A DNA stretch of 26,058 nucleotides from a virus. The notes under the pieces are model-generated. The model did not search any database, was not told the DNA's origin, and saw only the letters and a program-made list of their open reading frames with translations. Positions 16,523 to 23,891 of the stretch are shown here, piece after piece (within the stretch, counting starts at the first letter, position 1; every line of letters starts with the position of its first letter). Location of the stretch: positions 1 to 26,058 of the IMG/VR virus record IMGVR_UViG_3300012978_000002; one strand, given 5' to 3'. The translations under genes and the position numbers were made by a program.

Positions 16523-18032
16523 CTTCTAGCTCTTGCTCATATACACTCGACTCTGCAAGCCCTAGAGAAACTGCTTGAAGCTTAGCTGAAGCGCTGCGCT
16601 CCTTGTCGATTTGAACAATCTCGCTCGCTATATCAGCATAAGGAATGCCTCTAGACTGCAAGTACTTCATCGCAGTCTCTCTGCTCATCAAGCCTTTATC
16701 AAGCGCTGCTGAAACTGTCTGCACTGCAACAAGCCTGTCTTGATCTGTTGGAGGCAGAGGATCAGGCCATTGCAGAACGACGTCCATTGATTTGCCTGGA
16801 ACGTTATCAACAACAATATCAACTCCTAGAGCAGGATCATGCTTGACAATCTTTGGCAAATCAATGCGCTTCTGCTGATTGATTGCATGCAGCATCCTGC
16901 AAAGAGGCACAATGACGTGCCTGCCGAAGAGATCTTGAATCGTATCGACTCGAACAAGCATAGGCTGATAGATTCTTCTCAAAAGCTCTGCACTTGCAGC
17001 TCTAGCTTTCTCTTCAGGACTCAGCAGAACGACTCCTATCATGTTATTATATTGCGCTGCTCGCTTATCTCCTACTTCCATGCATATGCGAGCACTAGAG
17101 CCATCTTGAGACAAATAAGAAGCTCCTCCGCTAGCCTGAATATAGTTGAAGCCTCCTGTTCGAATCTGCCCTGGATTGATTCTAGGATCCTCATGCACAA
17201 CGAGCGTATCGTCTGCATTTCTAAGAGTCGTCGCAGTTGCTCCTCCATACGTATAGTTGATCTCATCAACGAGATCGAGAGCTCCTTCTGGAGCGTCAGG
17301 CACTCCGTCAAAGTCTCCTTCTTTTGCTCCTGGAGCGTACCAGAGGATAGGGCAAAATCCTAGCTTATGATCGCTCCTTGAGACTTCTTCCCATTCATAA
17401 GAGCCAAAGTTATTTTTTACTCTCCTATAATAAACTTCTGAGACGCTGTCCCAGCATCGAGCCCAAAGCACTGGCTCCTTAGAGACTCCGAACTGATCTA
17501 GCGTCTCATAGAGCTTGACGGCTTGATAAATCTCCTTCGTATAAGGATCAAAGCTCAGAGGCCAAATATCTTTTCCGTTGATAACATCGATGACGAGCTT
17601 GCCTCTATAAACGCTGACTGCGATCGCTACAGTGCCAATCGCTCCAACCATGTTGCGAGCTTCAATCATAGCAGCCTGAAGATTATATTCTTCTGCTACG
17701 GCTTGAATCCAAGTCTCTGAAGCCTTATCGTTAGGAACTGTTATCAAGCACCAGCCGCTGCCTCCTAGAGCCCATTCTGTTAGCGTTCGAGTCGCAAGAA
17801 AGTTGATATTATAAACAGCTCCTGGATCTCTCTTGTCCCATGAAGGAGATGCCGTCATCGAGCCTGGCATCATAGGATTCGCTTTGAAGTAGCCTCGAAC
17901 ATCATAAGGCCTGTCTTGAGACTTATATTGCACTGCAGTGCGATATTGATCCAGCCTATCAAGCCTTCTATATCGAGGCGTATCCTTATATTGAGGAGCA
18001 ATCTTATTCAAGAACTCTTCTAGCGTCGGCAT
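16485..18032 (-). CDS. Portal protein
   Basis: A 515-residue protein between TerL and the Mu F-like head protein. The C-terminal region has the portal-like helix pattern SPEEKARAASAELLRRIYQP and LVRVDTIQDLFGRHVIVPL (about residues 345-385). The N-terminal half contains IEARNMVGAIGTVAIAVSVY, a hydrophobic core helix and strand typical of the clip-wing region. The last 15 residues are Glu/Gln-rich, in the segment overlapping the next gene. It forms the dodecameric entry vertex to which the terminase docks. The ATG at 18032 lies 29 bases inside terL. Confidence comes mainly from gene order plus the helix pattern. Confidence 0.85.
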   Translation of the reverse strand: MPTLEEFLNKIAPQYKDTPRYRRLDRLDQYRTAVQYKSQDRPYDVRGYFKANPMMPGSMTASPSWDKRDPGAVYNINFLATRTLTEWALGGSGWCLITVPNDKASETWIQAVAEEYNLQAAMIEARNMVGAIGTVAIAVSVYRGKLVIDVINGKDIWPLSFDPYTKEIYQAVKLYETLDQFGVSKEPVLWARCWDSVSEVYYRRVKNNFGSYEWEEVSRSDHKLGFCPILWYAPGAKEGDFDGVPDAPEGALDLVDEINYTYGGATATTLRNADDTLVVHEDPRINPGQIRTGGFNYIQASGGASYLSQDGSSARICMEVGDKRAAQYNNMIGVVLLSPEEKARAASAELLRRIYQPMLVRVDTIQDLFGRHVIVPLCRMLHAINQQKRIDLPKIVKHDPALGVDIVVDNVPGKSMDVVLQWPDPLPPTDQDRLVAVQTVSAALDKGLMSRETAMKYLQSRGIPYADIASEIVQIDKERSASAKLQAVSLGLAESSVYEQELEDEEQEQEQANSS

Positions 18033-19710
18033 GACTATATCCTAGTAGATTCGTCAGAAACTTAGGAATCCCTGGAGTCTCTCTTAGCGGAGCCTCCTCA
18101 GCAGGCTTGATGACGTTCCAAGTCTTTGGCTGCGTATCAATCGTCTTATAAGAGCCTGGCAACACAACTCTCGTTACGCCTCCTGAGAGTCTCGTTGCCC
18201 CTATCTTAGCAAACCAGGAGGCCATAATCTGATCTGCTGTATGGCCTACTCTCGTAAAAGCTTCTAGTTCGTTGCACCAGAGATCAATCTCTCTCTGCGC
18301 CTCAAGCTCCTCTGCACTCAAACTCTCTCTAGGAGCATCAGGCACAATCCAGCCTCCGCTCATAAACTCCGTTGCCATTGATTCGATGCCTAGAACTGGA
18401 TCCCATTTCTCTGAGCCAGTCGTATACTCTTCAATCCTAGCATCGAAGTCGTTGCACATATTTGCAAACTCGATCCAATATCTTTGCTGCGCATTATTCT
18501 CAACAATAAAGACTTCAGGATGATATCGCTCCTGAATCAGCCTCATCTCTGCAACAGATTCAGCCATCGTCCAGCGGCCTCTCCGAATGTTCAGAACTTG
18601 CCTCTGGCCGTTAGGATGAATGCCTAGAATGAAGAACACTGTGAAGTCATTATGCGCTTGCTTCTCTCTCCTTGCTGTTGCTAGATCGACTCCGACAACA
18701 ACTCTCAAGCGCTTCTGCAGAATCGTCAGAGCTTGCGCTGGCGTAACGTTCTGCAGCAGCCTGCCTTGCTTATCAAAGTAACGAGGCAAGCTCAAAATAG
18801 GCTTCGTCTCTCTGCCTAGACTCTTCGCTAGAGCAATATAAGAGCTCCTGAAAATCTTATTCGACTCTTCTGTTAGAACACACTTGATCATCCTATCGAA
18901 CGCTATAGGGCCCATATATTCAAGCATCTTCTGCATCCATTTCTCATCTCGAAAGGATGGCCAGAGAAGCGTTCCATCAGGATAAATGCCTGGATAGCAC
19001 TTGTAGAAGACTCCAGGCCTCCTAGCAAATGTGTTCGCCAAATCGTCTTTATGCCAGACGTTAGCAAGAATCATCATCTGCCCGTTCGTAGTCAGACGAG
19101 AGACTCCTATCGTTGAGACGCAGTGATTGATTCGTTCTCTCTGCTCATGAGTATGAGTATTCTTATCGTTGTTGACGTCATCGAAGACTAGGATGTCAAA
19201 TCGATGCCCTGCAGTAAATGCATTGATGCCGAAGACATGAACAGTGTTCGTCGTCGTATCAAGCCCTGCATTGAGAACTCTTATTGTTAGCCTGCCCCAA
19301 GGATGCCCTGGCTGCAGCTCAGGAAATATTGCTTTTATTCGCTCATTATTCTCAATCTGACGCTTTATTTTATCTAGGAAGTCTTTAGCCTTGTCATCCT
19401 TAGCTGAAACGATGCCGATTCGAATGTCAGGCTTATTGCCTATGCGCCAAATGAGATGAGCGATCATCTGATCTGTCTTGCCAAAGCCTGCAGCGCTATG
19501 AATCACTGAGATCTTCTGCGTTAGCCAGATCTCTTGCCATTCTCGATGAAACCATTGCTGCTGAAATGCAGGAGACCCTGGAGTCTGATCATCGTTGAAG
19601 CAGAACTCAATGAAGAAGTTGACATCAGAGCGAGCCCTATCTCGAAGCGCTAGCCAAGCTTCATAGGCTTGCTCCTGCAACTCCTCATCTAGATCATAGT
19701 CCCATTTCAT
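18004..19710 (-). CDS. terL: Terminase large subunit (packaging ATPase and nuclease)
   Basis: A 568-residue protein. The ATPase half shows a Walker A-like SAAGFGKTDQ (residues 72-81, with K78-T79), a Walker B ILVFDD (173-178) and a coupling motif near 210-225 (GQMMILANVWHKDD). The nuclease half begins near 340 with VVGVDLATARREKQAHNDFT, giving an Asp at the start of an RNase H-like strand. Later acidic residues lie in EVFIVENNAQQ and in the segment before EFMSGGWIVPD. Length and layout match other phage TerL proteins. It drives DNA into the prohead and cuts concatemers. The start ATG at 19710 overlaps the upstream membrane-protein gene by 17 bases, and the end overlaps the portal gene. Confidence 0.93.
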   Translation of the reverse strand: MKWDYDLDEELQEQAYEAWLALRDRARSDVNFFIEFCFNDDQTPGSPAFQQQWFHREWQEIWLTQKISVIHSAAGFGKTDQMIAHLIWRIGNKPDIRIGIVSAKDDKAKDFLDKIKRQIENNERIKAIFPELQPGHPWGRLTIRVLNAGLDTTTNTVHVFGINAFTAGHRFDILVFDDVNNDKNTHTHEQRERINHCVSTIGVSRLTTNGQMMILANVWHKDDLANTFARRPGVFYKCYPGIYPDGTLLWPSFRDEKWMQKMLEYMGPIAFDRMIKCVLTEESNKIFRSSYIALAKSLGRETKPILSLPRYFDKQGRLLQNVTPAQALTILQKRLRVVVGVDLATARREKQAHNDFTVFFILGIHPNGQRQVLNIRRGRWTMAESVAEMRLIQERYHPEVFIVENNAQQRYWIEFANMCNDFDARIEEYTTGSEKWDPVLGIESMATEFMSGGWIVPDAPRESLSAEELEAQREIDLWCNELEAFTRVGHTADQIMASWFAKIGATRLSGGVTRVVLPGSYKTIDTQPKTWNVIKPAEEAPLRETPGIPKFLTNLLGYSHADARRVLE

Positions 19711-19975
19711 CCTTCTGAATGCGCTGCATAGCTAGATTGCAAATCTCATCCATCATTCTTGGAGGCAAGCCTGAACGAAGCACTAGCTCTCTCCTGAGCT
19801 GCATCCAAGCTCGTTGCCTCTCCTCATGCAAAACATGCTTCAGAAGAGACTCGTTATCGATGACAACAGGCTCTGTTGCTTTATCTTCAGGCTCTGGAGC
19901 AACAGCATGCTCTCTAGCTCTAAGCAGAGCCGTTGCAATAAGCAGCGTTAGCAGAAAAAGAATAATCAGCAGCAT
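19694..19975 (-). CDS. Small N-terminally anchored membrane protein
   Basis: A 93-residue protein whose first 18 residues are a single hydrophobic stretch (LLIILFLLTLLIATALL). A short acidic linker and a basic amphipathic helix to the end follow (EERQRAWMQLRRELVLRSG). The form suits a small single-pass membrane protein. Candidates are a holin or spanin-like protein, or a superinfection-related membrane protein. Its place just before terL is unusual for lysis genes, though some phages do have them there. It starts 10 bases inside the upstream gene and ends inside terL, so it belongs to the same transcript. The function is unknown. Confidence 0.55.
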   Translation of the reverse strand: MLLIILFLLTLLIATALLRAREHAVAPEPEDKATEPVVIDNESLLKHVLHEERQRAWMQLRRELVLRSGLPPRMMDEICNLAMQRIQKDEMGL

Positions 19976-20295
19976 AACTTCTTCATCTGCTTCTCAAAGC
20001 AGGCTTGCAGAAACTCTGCAGGCTTCACTTCTTCGTTCGCCGCATTAGCAAGATAGGCTGTGACAATCTGCGAGACAGACTCCGCACTTTGTCGTCGAAA
20101 CCATTTGTCACACTCCTTGTCCCATAGCAAGCCTGTGTTGACTGCAAATGCAATCGCTTCAGCGCAGGCTCGAACAGCAGGATCAGGATGATTCTTCATG
20201 AGCTCCTGAACTGCAGAGAGGCCTACGCCTGATTGCTTCACAACGACGCTAGCATAAGGATTATCCTTAGTTTTCGAAGTCACGTTCTCTGGCAT
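19966..20295 (-). CDS. Small protein of unknown function
   Basis: A 109-residue soluble protein in the packaging operon. It has mixed helices, a Trp-containing segment (LLWDKECDKWFRRQ, about residues 56-69) and a Cys-Cys ending (KKLCC). I recognise no family. It overlaps the preceding gene by 29 bases and the following one by 10 bases, which supports its being translated as part of the operon. A small-terminase or DNA-binding role is possible from position but not seen in the sequence. Confidence 0.5.
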   Translation of the reverse strand: MPENVTSKTKDNPYASVVVKQSGVGLSAVQELMKNHPDPAVRACAEAIAFAVNTGLLWDKECDKWFRRQSAESVSQIVTAYLANAANEEVKPAEFLQACFEKQMKKLCC

Positions 20296-20740
20296 CGAGA
20301 TTCAGATCCTTTCTCTCCTGAGGAGTAGGAGTTCGATTATAAAGTTGAACAAACGCAAGATATCTCCTGTTCTTCGTCAGCTCCTGCATAAACTCAGGAG
20401 TGACTTTATCGCTAGAAACTTCAAAAGTCTTGCTCTCCAAAACTTGCTTAAGAATAGGCAGCAACTTAGCAATCGAGGAGACTCTATTATAGCCTGGACG
20501 CATTCGTTCTAGATCTGCAATCGCTCTGTTCAGCAAGCCAAGCATGTTCGCAACGTTGGCCTCTCTGCTAGCCATAATATCAATGGCTTGCTTGGCAGCT
20601 ATCTTCTTCTCCTCTCGAAACTTAGCAAGAGTTAGCTCTGGATCATCTTGCAAAAAGTCATTGAATAGCGCATCCGTATAGGCGCCTGCAAGAAATGCCT
20701 CTCTCATTCGATCAATGCGCTCTTTTCTCTTTTGACTCAT
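20267..20740 (-). CDS. Candidate small terminase subunit
   Basis: A 157-residue, largely helical protein two genes before terL. The basic N-terminus (SQKRKERIDRMREAFLAGAY) and following helices could form a DNA-binding bundle. A central leucine-rich stretch (ANMLGLLNRAIADLERMRP, residues about 65-83) could drive oligomer formation, as in TerS rings. The C-terminus is charged. The family cannot be named from sequence, and position is the main argument. The ATG at 20740 lies inside the preceding tiny ORF, and the gene end overlaps the next gene by 29 bases. Confidence 0.4.
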   Translation of the reverse strand: MSQKRKERIDRMREAFLAGAYTDALFNDFLQDDPELTLAKFREEKKIAAKQAIDIMASREANVANMLGLLNRAIADLERMRPGYNRVSSIAKLLPILKQVLESKTFEVSSDKVTPEFMQELTKNRRYLAFVQLYNRTPTPQERKDLNLDARERDFEN

Positions 20741-20843
20741 GACTCTTCAAAGACTCCAGCAGCCAATAAAAGGGAATCAGCTTCTTCTGCCGCTTCTTCT
20801 TCGACTTATGAACAATAGGCAAATATACTTCAGGCTGATCCAT
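20712..20843 (-). CDS. 43-residue basic leader protein, likely leaderless start
   Basis: A short open frame at the head of the packaging operon: ATG at 20843, stop TGA at 20712-20714. The 43-residue product is very basic in the middle (HKSKKKRQKKL, residues about 12-22), then hydrophobic-aromatic (IPFYWLLESL), then charged. It resembles no family I know. The start codon lies exactly 7 bases downstream of the -10 box of a strong minus-strand promoter, and there is no ribosome site, so the mRNA would begin at or next to the ATG. The frame overlaps the next gene by 29 bases. It may be a real small protein or only a coupling leader. Confidence 0.45.
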   Translation of the reverse strand: MDQPEVYLPIVHKSKKKRQKKLIPFYWLLESLKSHESKEKRAH

Positions 20844-20849
20844 GAAACT

Positions 20850-20878
20850 ATTATAGCACAGAAAAATCTTGTTAGCAA
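20850..20878 (-). promoter_or_regulatory. Promoter for the packaging/head operon
   Basis: On the minus strand the -35 box is TTGCTA (20873-20878) and the -10 box is TATAAT (20850-20855), with a 17-base spacer ending in GTGC, giving an extended-type element (TGCTATAAT). Transcription should start near 20843, which is the first base of the ATG of the 43-residue gene. The -35 box is only three bases from the -35 box of the divergent plus-strand promoter, so the two polymerases would compete. Confidence 0.7.
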
Positions 20879-20881
20879 GCC

Positions 20882-20909
20882 TTGACGCCTATAGAAATAG
20901 TGCTATAAT
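20882..20909 (+). promoter_or_regulatory. Plus-strand promoter inside the intergenic hub
   Basis: TTGACG (20882-20887), a 16-base spacer and TATAAT (20904-20909), with TGC before the -10 box, give a strong sigma70-like, extended -10 promoter. It points away from the packaging operon and toward the 3' end of the ribonucleotide reductase gene, which lies on the other strand. There is no plus-strand gene of normal size downstream, so it must drive a short RNA. Confidence 0.7.
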
Positions 20910-20915
20910 AGACTC

Positions 20916-20987
20916 TGTGCTGGAGTTGGCTCCTTGCTCCAGTTCCGGAACCCCTGAAGCCTAATAAGCTCAGGGGTTACGCTTTTT
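20916..20987 (+). ncRNA. Predicted short transcript (about 70 nt), possibly an sRNA
   Basis: The transcript is predicted from the promoter at 20882-20909 and a hairpin followed by T residues. It would have a 5' hairpin (CTGGAG at 20920-20925 with CTCCAG at 20937-20942, 11-base loop), a TTCCGGAA palindrome (20943-20950) and a 3' stem (20949-20957 with 20970-20978). It ends near TTTTT at 20983-20987, on the stop codon of the opposing reductase gene. A tiny open frame also begins at GTG 20917, 8 bases after the -10 box: 15 codons ending in tandem TAA TAA inside the 3' loop. It could therefore be a leaderless micropeptide mRNA. No known RNA family is recognised. Confidence 0.5.
20949..20987 (+). 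terminator. Terminator of the short plus-strand transcript
   Basis: A perfect 9-base stem (AACCCCTGA at 20949-20957 with TCAGGGGTT at 20970-20978) encloses a 12-base loop. Five T residues lie at 20983-20987 after a four-base gap. The T-run is on the plus strand only. On the minus strand the hairpin lies just after the reductase stop codon but has no T-run, so it may still protect that mRNA end. The gap before the T-run makes it weaker than ideal. Confidence 0.6.
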
Positions 20988-22888
20988 CATCGAACAGGGC
21001 ATGCGCCACTAGAGCATTCGTTCGTATCGAAGTCTCCTCCTCGAGTCAAAGGATGAGAGAAATCAATCTTGCTTGCTAGCTCCTTGAATCGAGCTTCGTC
21101 AATCACTTCATAAGGAGCCTGCTCATAAGCATGAGAGTTTGCCAGAAACGAAACTGACTTCAGCTTAGGAGCATAACTCTGCAAGCATGCATGCAGCTCA
21201 TCAAGCTTGTCTCTATCAAACGAAATCGTTGCAGAGACAGCGTTATCTGCCCAATAGTTTTGAACTTGCAGCTGACGCTCGAACTGCTCTCGAATCGTCT
21301 GATTCTGAACTGTTACTCTCGTATGCTTGGCCTTCATAGGAAACAAGAAGCATAGAGTATGGCCCGTTGAATCATATTTATCGACTTCATAAGGCACTCC
21401 TGCATCCTTCAGAGCCTGAGTCATAGGATCGTTATCAGCATGCCTCGTTCGACGAATATAATAAGGAGCGAATGGAGCATGAATGCCTGGAGACGAGCCA
21501 CAGAGAAGAGAAATCGTTCCTGAAGGCTTCACTGTCGTCACAGTTATAGGCTTTGCAACTCGCAGAGACTCTGCATATTTGTTCGCTTCGTCTCTGACGA
21601 TTCTATAATATTGAGCGAGCCTATCAACGTCCCAAGCAAAGTCACAGATGCCTCCTAGGCCGACTCCAATACGCATGTTGCGCTTGGCAACTTCGTTCGA
21701 CTTAGGATCTGTTAGAGGCGTCAGCCTTACTCGCAGGCAATATCTAGCAACGAGCCTGAAAATAACTTCTGGCTCAACACTGCCGTCAAAGTTAGCAGGA
21801 AACACTTCTGCTAGATTGCAGGCTTCTCGATCCCAAAGAAGCTGTTCGCCGCAAGGATTGACTCCTTTCGCTCCTGGATCTTGCAGCCTGCCTAGAGCTA
21901 GATTCAGGATGCCTGGCTCGCCGAACTCAATATTATCCTCAATCAAGCTCTGCCAATCGAACGCATCGAACTCGCTGAAGTGTTCGAAGACAATAGAGTT
22001 GTTCGACGTATGCCTATGGCTCAGCAGAGCTTCGAAATCTTTCTTAGCATCTCGAAAGGCTTTGTCAGAAGGATTGCCTAGCACAATCAAAGCTGAACGC
22101 CTGACGTTGCCTGATTTGATGCACTTGCCAACGAGATTCGTTACGTCAAGAGCATCGACGCTCGTTAGCTTTCTGCCTGCAGCTCGTCGAATAACTTGCC
22201 AAATATTTCTCAGCATAGAGACTAGAGGCCCTGGGCCGCAAGCAATGCCTCCAAAAGTTTTTATAAGCGCTCCTCTCGCTCGAATCTTTGAAACATCAAC
22301 AATCAAAGATTTGCCTTCATAGGCATGCTCAATCGTCTTCAGAAGAGCTTGAATCCAGCCCTCTCTGCTATCAGGCACTTCGAACGCTGAAGCCCTTTGA
22401 GAAGCTAGAGCGTCTGGCAATACTTCGTCAACGTCAGGATGATTCTGATCGCAGCTCACTCTAAAAATAGCTTGAGGATTCTCCTGCACTTTTGGCAGCG
22501 CAGCAATCTCTGAGAGCCCTACTCCTACGCCGCCTCCTAGCATGAGCTGATTCGCAATCCAGCCCCAATCTTTATAGTCATAGATCGTTGTGTACCAACA
22601 GTTATAGCGAGCATCTGCAGGAATGCCTTCAACGCCGCTGACCCATAGGCCTCTGCCAGGAGGCAAAGCTTGCATCGTCCAAAATATATGGAAAAGCAAC
22701 TGCTTCTCCTTCAGAGAAACGTTAGGATCGAGCTCACAGTTGCTCTCAACGACTCGTTTGATCGTATCTGTCCAAGTCTCGTTATCTCTGCAGTACTTTG
22801 AGAGATATGTGCTCCTTGCCAGGAGATTAGGAAAAACATCCCCTTTCTTATAATATGGAGAAAGAAAATCCTTCGTGAGATTTTGCAT
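20987..22888 (-). CDS. Class II (B12-dependent) ribonucleotide reductase, monomeric type
   Basis: A 633-residue reductase that makes deoxynucleotides for phage DNA synthesis. It matches the adenosylcobalamin-dependent monomeric family: N-terminal ARSTYLSKYCRDNETWTDTI, first active-site Cys in NCW (C97), LMLGGGVGVGLSE (116-127), and the finger loop NPCGEQLLWDREACNLAE (344-361). That loop holds the thiyl Cys C346, Glu E348 and second redox Cys C357. A KPSGT-type phosphate loop lies near 455, and the C-terminal CSSGACPVR carries the reducing Cys pair. It is about 100 residues shorter than the Lactobacillus enzyme. No small (radical-generating) subunit is present, as expected for class II. An AAGGAGG ribosome site lies before the ATG at 22888. 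The gene shares a transcript with the 171-residue gene. Confidence 0.93.
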   Translation of the reverse strand: MQNLTKDFLSPYYKKGDVFPNLLARSTYLSKYCRDNETWTDTIKRVVESNCELDPNVSLKEKQLLFHIFWTMQALPPGRGLWVSGVEGIPADARYNCWYTTIYDYKDWGWIANQLMLGGGVGVGLSEIAALPKVQENPQAIFRVSCDQNHPDVDEVLPDALASQRASAFEVPDSREGWIQALLKTIEHAYEGKSLIVDVSKIRARGALIKTFGGIACGPGPLVSMLRNIWQVIRRAAGRKLTSVDALDVTNLVGKCIKSGNVRRSALIVLGNPSDKAFRDAKKDFEALLSHRHTSNNSIVFEHFSEFDAFDWQSLIEDNIEFGEPGILNLALGRLQDPGAKGVNPCGEQLLWDREACNLAEVFPANFDGSVEPEVIFRLVARYCLRVRLTPLTDPKSNEVAKRNMRIGVGLGGICDFAWDVDRLAQYYRIVRDEANKYAESLRVAKPITVTTVKPSGTISLLCGSSPGIHAPFAPYYIRRTRHADNDPMTQALKDAGVPYEVDKYDSTGHTLCFLFPMKAKHTRVTVQNQTIREQFERQLQVQNYWADNAVSATISFDRDKLDELHACLQSYAPKLKSVSFLANSHAYEQAPYEVIDEARFKELASKIDFSHPLTRGGDFDTNECSSGACPVR

Positions 22889-22900
22889 AGCAGAGCCTCC

Positions 22901-23416
22901 TTATAAAGCAAAGGCACTATGGCCGTTGACTCGAATCATGCCCCAAGTCTTATAGCCTAGAGCTCCATAGACTTCGTTGGCCCAAGCTAGAAGGCTTTTT
23001 GATGCAGGCCAGAACGCTGGAACATCCTTATCGCAACTGACGACTCCGTCTAGAGCAAAATAAACGTTCAGCAAGAATGCTTGCTCTTGAATAGGAAGCC
23101 CTAGAACGATATCCTTATCTGTCACTCCAAAGTTTCTGAGCACTTCTAGATCGAAGCCCCAAAGCCCTATTTTGCCATCGCTTTGAACAGATTCAGGATT
23201 CCAGTTCGAGATGCGTTCAGCTGCCCAAGTCAGATGAGCCAAATCTGAGATCTCAGATAGCTCAAAGACAGTTCTGCAGAAGTCAACAGGGAACTTCCTT
23301 GCTACTTCGTACATGCCATAGCCTCGAATAGGCTTTAGCACGCCCATAGCCTCATGCTTGATGTAGCCAACTTCTTCAGGCATCGTCGAGAGAAAAGCTG
23401 CTCTTGAGTATATCAT
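22901..23416 (-). CDS. Lytic-transglycosylase-like protein, catalytic Glu uncertain
   Basis: A 171-residue protein. Residues 69-90 read ISNWNPESVQSDGKIGLWGF, followed by a helix and an invariant-looking GLPIQEQAFLLNVYFA (106-121). This is like the E-S-x-W-N-P ... G-x-x-G-L-W core of lysozyme-type transglycosylases. In the usual alignment the catalytic Glu would fall at Ile69. The nearest Glu is E67, two residues earlier, so activity is uncertain. There is no signal peptide. The gene starts after a CTAGGAGG ribosome site placed just past a terminator-like hairpin and lies 12 bases upstream of the reductase gene. A lytic role would be odd in a nucleotide-metabolism cluster; a structural or regulatory use of the fold is possible. 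Confidence 0.45.
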   Translation of the reverse strand: MIYSRAAFLSTMPEEVGYIKHEAMGVLKPIRGYGMYEVARKFPVDFCRTVFELSEISDLAHLTWAAERISNWNPESVQSDGKIGLWGFDLEVLRNFGVTDKDIVLGLPIQEQAFLLNVYFALDGVVSCDKDVPAFWPASKSLLAWANEVYGALGYKTWGMIRVNGHSAFAL

Positions 23417-23440
23417 AACTCCTCCTAGGCCAGAGCAAAG

Positions 23441-23471
23441 AATAAGGCCAGCTCATAAAACTGGCCCTATT
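23441..23471 (-). terminator. Hairpin terminator after the CRISPR-like gene
   Basis: The stem is AATAAGGCCAG (23441-23451) with CTGGCCCTATT (23461-23471), 11 base pairs with one wobble, and a 9-base loop. It begins two bases past the stop codon at 23473. On the minus strand the stem ends in TTATT followed by CTTTG, which is U-rich but not a full U-run, so termination may be partial. The ribosome site of the next gene lies immediately after it. Confidence 0.55.
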
Positions 23472-23472
23472 C

Positions 23473-23853
23473 TCAGAACGACAGCATCAAATACTTTCTG
23501 AACTGGCAGAACTCAAAGCGAGAGACTTTCGTAGTCACTCCGTTCTCGACTCTCTCCTCAGCGATTCGCTTCGTAGTCGCTGCATAGCAATCGATTCCAT
23601 TGCTTTGCAATAGAGCGACAACGTAGCATGCAAGAGTTGGCTCCCCTGCAACATGACAGGCCCTAGGAGCATGCTTCAAGATCTTCTCAACGCAAGCTAG
23701 AGCCAAAACTTCAATGTCTTCAGAGCTTGCGTAAGGATCTACTTCAGGAAAAGCAATATCCTCGATCTCTTCACTCTTGCCTAGAGCTTGAGCTGCCTTG
23801 ATCTGCTTTTCACTCCATTGCGATGAGCTATGATTCGAAAAGTTGACGAACAT
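23473..23853 (-). CDS. Small Rossmann-like protein resembling CRISPR-associated accessory proteins
   Basis: I start it at ATG 23853 (MFVNFSNHSSSQW, 126 residues). An AAGGAG ribosome site lies 8 bases upstream. The longer frame begins at a TTG that is in fact the -35 box of a promoter. The product has an N-terminal strand FVNFSNH, an AFPEVDPYASSED turn, a HVAGEPTLACYVVALLQ helix and ATTKR, then a final FEFCQFRKY strand. This looks like a Rossmann fold with a nucleotide-like pocket. From memory, the pattern (NFSNHxS..W...Q, FPxVDPxAS, GExT, ATTxR) resembles small proteins annotated near type III CRISPR loci. I am not certain of the family. It could be a phage ring nuclease or another cyclic-nucleotide-acting protein. 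Its own promoter and terminator support an accessory role. Confidence 0.5.
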   Translation of the reverse strand: MFVNFSNHSSSQWSEKQIKAAQALGKSEEIEDIAFPEVDPYASSEDIEVLALACVEKILKHAPRACHVAGEPTLACYVVALLQSNGIDCYAATTKRIAEERVENGVTTKVSRFEFCQFRKYLMLSF

Positions 23854-23891
23854 GGCTTGATCTCCTTCAGCAAGCTGAGCTTGCCTCAGCA

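Noticed and set aside
16839-17363. Plus-strand open frame of 174 codons inside the portal gene
   Set aside because: It is antisense to the portal, with Ser/Cys/His-rich translation and no ribosome site. It arises from low stop-codon density on that strand.
19185-19210. TTGACA on the minus strand inside terL as a promoter
   Set aside because: No -10-like sequence lies 15-19 bases downstream (the sequence there is CG-containing and not TATAAT-like).
20949-20978. Terminator of the ribonucleotide reductase on the minus strand
   Set aside because: The stem follows the stop codon, but on that strand no T-run follows it; the T-run is on the plus strand. mRNA-end protection remains possible.
21648-22322. 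Plus-strand open frame of 224 codons within the reductase gene
   Set aside because: It is a shadow of a gene whose catalytic motifs are all present on the minus strand. The composition (many Ser, Arg, Pro) is not protein-like and there is no start signal.
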